Below, one piece after another: positions 61,395 through 64,000 of a stretch of DNA of 64,000 nt (positions are counted from its first letter, which is position 1; every line of letters starts with the position of its first letter). The notes beneath the pieces were generated by a model. That model did not search any database. It was not told the DNA's origin and saw only the letters and a program-made list of their open reading frames with translations. A program made the translations under genes and the position numbers. Origin of the DNA: Pseudomonas abietaniphila (GTDB lineage: Bacteria; Pseudomonadota; Gammaproteobacteria; Pseudomonadales; Pseudomonadaceae); assembly GCF_900100795.1 (NCBI RefSeq), contig NZ_FNCO01000004.1, positions 310,001 through 374,000 of the forward strand, given 5' to 3'.

Positions 61395-62417
61395 TTGGTG
61401 GACGTTACTTTTTTGCTCGCCCCAGTTTCAGTCGATTCTCCCTGTGGTGATGACCTGGAATATGACGCGGACTTTCTGCAGCTGGAGCGCGACGCCCTAG
61501 GCAAGCCAGAGCGCACAATGGGCGACTCGGTCCAACCCGCAGAACCACCGCAGTGGCGCCAAATCGAACAATCCACCACCGATCTTCTGCAGCGCAGCAA
61601 AGACCTGCGCATCACTCATTTCCTTCTGCAAAGTGCTTTGGCCCTGAACGGGTTTTCCGGACTGGCCAACGCACTGACGCTGATCAACGGTCTGCTGGTC
61701 CGATACTGGCCTTCGCTTTACCCGCAGCTCGACGCCGATGACGATAACGACTCCACCGTGCGTATCAACGCACTCTCCGGCATCGCCTGCGATATGAACA
61801 TTCGACTCCTGCGGGAGAGTTTGTTGACCCGTTCGCGGACCTTCGGACCGGTGAGCCTGCGCGCCGCGCTGAACGCCAGCGGCTTGCAAAGCTTCTCTGA
61901 CGAACAACTCACCCCCGATAAGCTGGCAGGCGCCTTGCGCGACACGGATCCCGAACAGCTGTCCGCCGTAAGCTCCGCTTTGCAGGAAGCCCATGACGCG
62001 GCCGACGCCATCGAACGTTACGTTTCCGAGCAGGTGGGTTCAGCTCAGGGTGTGGACCTTTGCGCCTTGAAGCTGCCGCTTAAGCAAGCGCTGCACATCC
62101 TGGCCGAATACACCCCAGACGGTGTTGGGACAAACAAGCCCGTCGAAGGATCGGGGGAAGAAACCGCCGCCGAGAGCGCTTCGATTGCCATCGTTTCGCC
62201 CCGTGCCTCCGGAGACATCGCCCATCGTGACGATGTGGTGCGCAACCTCGACCGGATTCTCGACTACTACGCCCGACACGAGCCATCGAGTCCGTTGCCC
62301 GTGCTGTTGAGCCGGGCCAAAAACCTAGTGCACGCCGACTTCGCGGCCATTGTGCGCAACCTGATTCCCGACGGTATTTCCCAGTTCGAAAACCTGCGCG
62401 GCCCGGACGCCGAGTAA
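61395..62417 (+). CDS. tssA: T6SS baseplate/tail protein TssA
   Basis: A protein of 340 aa that primes tail assembly. The N-terminal ImpA domain (about 10-140) has APVSVDSPCGDDLEYDADFLQLERDA, WRQIEQSTTDLLQRSKDLRITHFLLQSAL and GLLVRYWPSLYPQLDADDDNDSTVRINAL. The C-terminal part ends with VRNLDRILDYYARHEPSSPLPVLLSRAKNLVHADF. The start is uncertain between TTG 61395 (7 nt after AAGGAG) and GTG 61398 (10 nt after). It is followed 105 nt later by tssB. Confidence 0.9.
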   Translation: MVDVTFLLAPVSVDSPCGDDLEYDADFLQLERDALGKPERTMGDSVQPAEPPQWRQIEQSTTDLLQRSKDLRITHFLLQSALALNGFSGLANALTLINGLLVRYWPSLYPQLDADDDNDSTVRINALSGIACDMNIRLLRESLLTRSRTFGPVSLRAALNASGLQSFSDEQLTPDKLAGALRDTDPEQLSAVSSALQEAHDAADAIERYVSEQVGSAQGVDLCALKLPLKQALHILAEYTPDGVGTNKPVEGSGEETAAESASIAIVSPRASGDIAHRDDVVRNLDRILDYYARHEPSSPLPVLLSRAKNLVHADFAAIVRNLIPDGISQFENLRGPDAE

Positions 62418-62522
62418 CTCAGTCCGCTTTTGCAGGCTGTCTCAGGCAAGGATCACGCAACCCCGTTACCGGCCAACACCGATGACGCCATTCACGTCGC
62501 AGCAGCGACCAGGAGGAGCAAC

Positions 62523-63053
62523 GTGGCGAACACCAGTTCTCAGAAATTCATTGCGCGCAACCGCGCCCCACGGGTTCAGATCGAGTACGACGTTGAGCTG
62601 TACGGCGCCGAGAAGAAGGTCCAGTTGCCCTTCGTGATGGGCGTAATGGCGGATCTGGCGGGCAAACCTGCCGAGCCTCTGGCAGCTGTAGCGGATCGAA
62701 AATTTCTGGAAATCGACGTCGATAACTTCGATTCCCGCCTGAAGGCAATGCAGCCTCGAGTGGCTTTTCACGTGCCAAACGAGCTGACAGGCGAAGGCAA
62801 CCTGAGCCTGGATATCACTTTCGAGAGCATGGAGGACTTCAGCCCTGCGGCCGTGGCACGTAACGTCGATTCGCTGAAACAGCTGCTCGAAGCACGCACT
62901 CAACTGGCCAACCTGCTGACCTACATGGACGGCAAGACCGGTGCCGAAGACATCATCATGAAAGCGATCAAGGACCCGGCTCTGCTGCAGGCGCTGGCCA
63001 GTGCGCCAAAACCACAGGGTGCTGATTCACAAAGCACTGAGCCCAAGGCTTAA
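62523..63053 (+). CDS. tssB: T6SS contractile sheath small subunit TssB
   Basis: A sheath protein of 176 aa that pairs with TssC to form the contractile tube. The start is GTG 62523 with AGGAGG upstream; the same frame is open for 31 codons before it. Typical segments are RAPRVQIEYDVELYGAEKKVQLPFVMGVMADLAGK, RKFLEIDVDNFDSRLKAMQPRVAF, and DFSPAAVARNVDSLKQLLEARTQLANLLTYMDGK. TssC follows 15 nt later. Confidence 0.95.
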   Translation: MANTSSQKFIARNRAPRVQIEYDVELYGAEKKVQLPFVMGVMADLAGKPAEPLAAVADRKFLEIDVDNFDSRLKAMQPRVAFHVPNELTGEGNLSLDITFESMEDFSPAAVARNVDSLKQLLEARTQLANLLTYMDGKTGAEDIIMKAIKDPALLQALASAPKPQGADSQSTEPKA

Positions 63054-63068
63054 TCAGGACGAACAATC

Positions 63069-64000
63069 ATGACCGAATTGCTGCGTGATAATCAGCCCCA
63101 AACCAGCCTCAGCGAAGACGCCAACGCGTTTGCGTCGCTGCTGCTGCAAGAATTCAAACCCAAGACCGAGCGTGCCCGTGAAGCGGTTGAAACCGCCGTT
63201 CGAACGCTGGCCGAACAAGCACTCGCGCAGACCGATCTGGTGTCCAGTGACGCCATCACTTCGATCGAGTCGATCATTGCCGCCATCGACGCCAAGCTCA
63301 CCGCGCAAGTGAACCAGGTGATCCATCACCCGGAGTTCCAGCAACTGGAAAGCGCTTGGCGTGGCCTGCACTACTTGGTCAACAACACCGAAAGCGATGA
63401 ACATCTGAAGATTCGGGTGTTGAACATCGCCAAGCCGGAACTGCACAAGACCCTGAAGAAATTCAAAGGTACGGCGTGGGACCAGAGCCCCCTCTTCAAG
63501 AAGATGTATGAAGAAGAGTATGGCCAGTTCGGCGGCGAACCTTATGGCTGCCTGGTCGGCGATTACTACTTCGACCAATCACCGCAAGACGTCGAACTGT
63601 TGAGCGAGCTGTCCAAGACCTGCGCAGCGATGCATGCCCCGTTCATTGCCGCCGCATCGCCCACCGTGATGGGCATGGGATCCTGGCAAGAGCTGTCCAA
63701 CCCACGCGATCTGACCAAGATTTTCACCACCCCTGAATACGCAGGCTGGCGATCTTTGCGTGAGTCCGAAGACTCCCGCTACATCGGCCTGACCATGCCG
63801 CGTTTCCTGGCGCGCCTACCCTATGGTGCCAAGACCGACCCGGTAGAAGCCTTCGCGTTCGAAGAAGACACCGACGGCGCCGACAGCGCCAAATACACCT
63901 GGGCCAATGCGGCGTATGCCATGGCGGTGAACATCAACCGCTCGTTCAAGCACTACGGCTGGTGCTCGCGGATTCGCGGGGTTGAATCCGGCGGCGAAGT
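63069..64000 (+). CDS. tssC: T6SS contractile sheath large subunit TssC (cut by window end)
   Basis: The first 310 codons of the large sheath protein (about 500 aa in the family). Conserved parts are HHPEFQQLESAWRGLHYLVNNTES, SPLFKKMYEEEYGQFGGEPYGCLVGDYYF, FIAAASPTVMGMGSW, GLTMPRFLARLPYGAKTDPVEAFAFEE and WANAAYAMAVNINRSFKHYGWCSRIRG. ATG 63069 lies 15 nt after the tssB stop. The rest, including hcp if conserved, is beyond the window. Confidence 0.95.
   Translation, partial: MTELLRDNQPQTSLSEDANAFASLLLQEFKPKTERAREAVETAVRTLAEQALAQTDLVSSDAITSIESIIAAIDAKLTAQVNQVIHHPEFQQLESAWRGLHYLVNNTESDEHLKIRVLNIAKPELHKTLKKFKGTAWDQSPLFKKMYEEEYGQFGGEPYGCLVGDYYFDQSPQDVELLSELSKTCAAMHAPFIAAASPTVMGMGSWQELSNPRDLTKIFTTPEYAGWRSLRESEDSRYIGLTMPRFLARLPYGAKTDPVEAFAFEEDTDGADSAKYTWANAAYAMAVNINRSFKHYGWCSRIRGVESGGE

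Noticed and set aside
47..64000. Prophage or insertion sequence
   Set aside because: No transposase, integrase or phage structural gene was found; the only mobile-type DNA is REP/REPIN.

Overview
The window is about 64 kb of a high-GC Pseudomonas chromosome, most likely of the fluorescens/syringae lineage. The evidence is the gene families, the REP/REPIN elements (GTAGGAGCGTGGCTTG or GTGGGAGCGA type) in many intergenic gaps, and blocks whose content and order match, from memory, P. aeruginosa PA0280-PA0290, PA0263.1-PA0267 and PA0070-PA0084. No prophage, integrase, intact insertion sequence or CRISPR array was seen.

Region 1 (1-32.7 kb) is dominated by sulfur acquisition, with unrelated genes between. 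It begins with serine acetyltransferase epsC (cut by the window edge), D-cysteine desulfhydrase dcyD and the cystine importer tcyJLN. A fused remnant follows, joining the N-terminus of an SfnB-like flavin oxidoreductase to the C-terminal half of MetI. Further on are a sulfonate-type ABC importer with a TauD-family dioxygenase, an orphan MetQ-like binding protein, a sigma-54 activator without its DNA-binding domain, an RBBP9-type hydrolase, and the sulfate importer cysA-cysW-cysT-sbp with oscA. Between these lie unrecognised small proteins (4.8, 5.8, 6.6-7.4 and 8.8 kb), a methyltransferase, a TriABC-like efflux operon (9.3-14.6 kb), an OLD/RecF-type ATPase, a non-coding tandem array of about 4.7 copies of a 154-bp unit (16.1-16.8 kb), a fatty acid desaturase with a divergent AraC regulator, a Crp/Fnr regulator and an Mpo1-like membrane protein.

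Region 2 (32.7-42.7 kb) holds a PAS-GGDEF-EAL protein, the phospholipid desaturase desA, a PAS-GGDEF diguanylate cyclase, a small lipoprotein, a receiver-HDOD protein whose receiver lacks the phospho-acceptor Asp, the GABA catabolic genes gabT and gabD, and tRNA-Arg(CCG).

Region 3 (42.7-64 kb) is a type VI secretion cluster of the P. aeruginosa H1 (HSI-I) layout. On the minus strand, in transcription order, it has fha1-tssJ-tssK-tssL-tssM-tagF-pppA-ppkA-tagT-tagS-tagR-tagQ. This covers the membrane complex, the baseplate protein TssK and the threonine-phosphorylation pathway. Divergent on the plus strand are tssA-tssB-tssC, the last cut by the window end. The shared promoter region carries a duplicated ~32-nt element.

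The points I rate highest are the sfnB'-'metI fusion, the 154-bp tandem array, the truncated sigma-54 activator ending beside a REPIN, a perfect 9-bp dyad upstream of oscA with a related AT-rich motif near other sulfur genes, the duplicated element between the T6SS operons, and a two-gene unit of unknown function at 6.6-7.4 kb.
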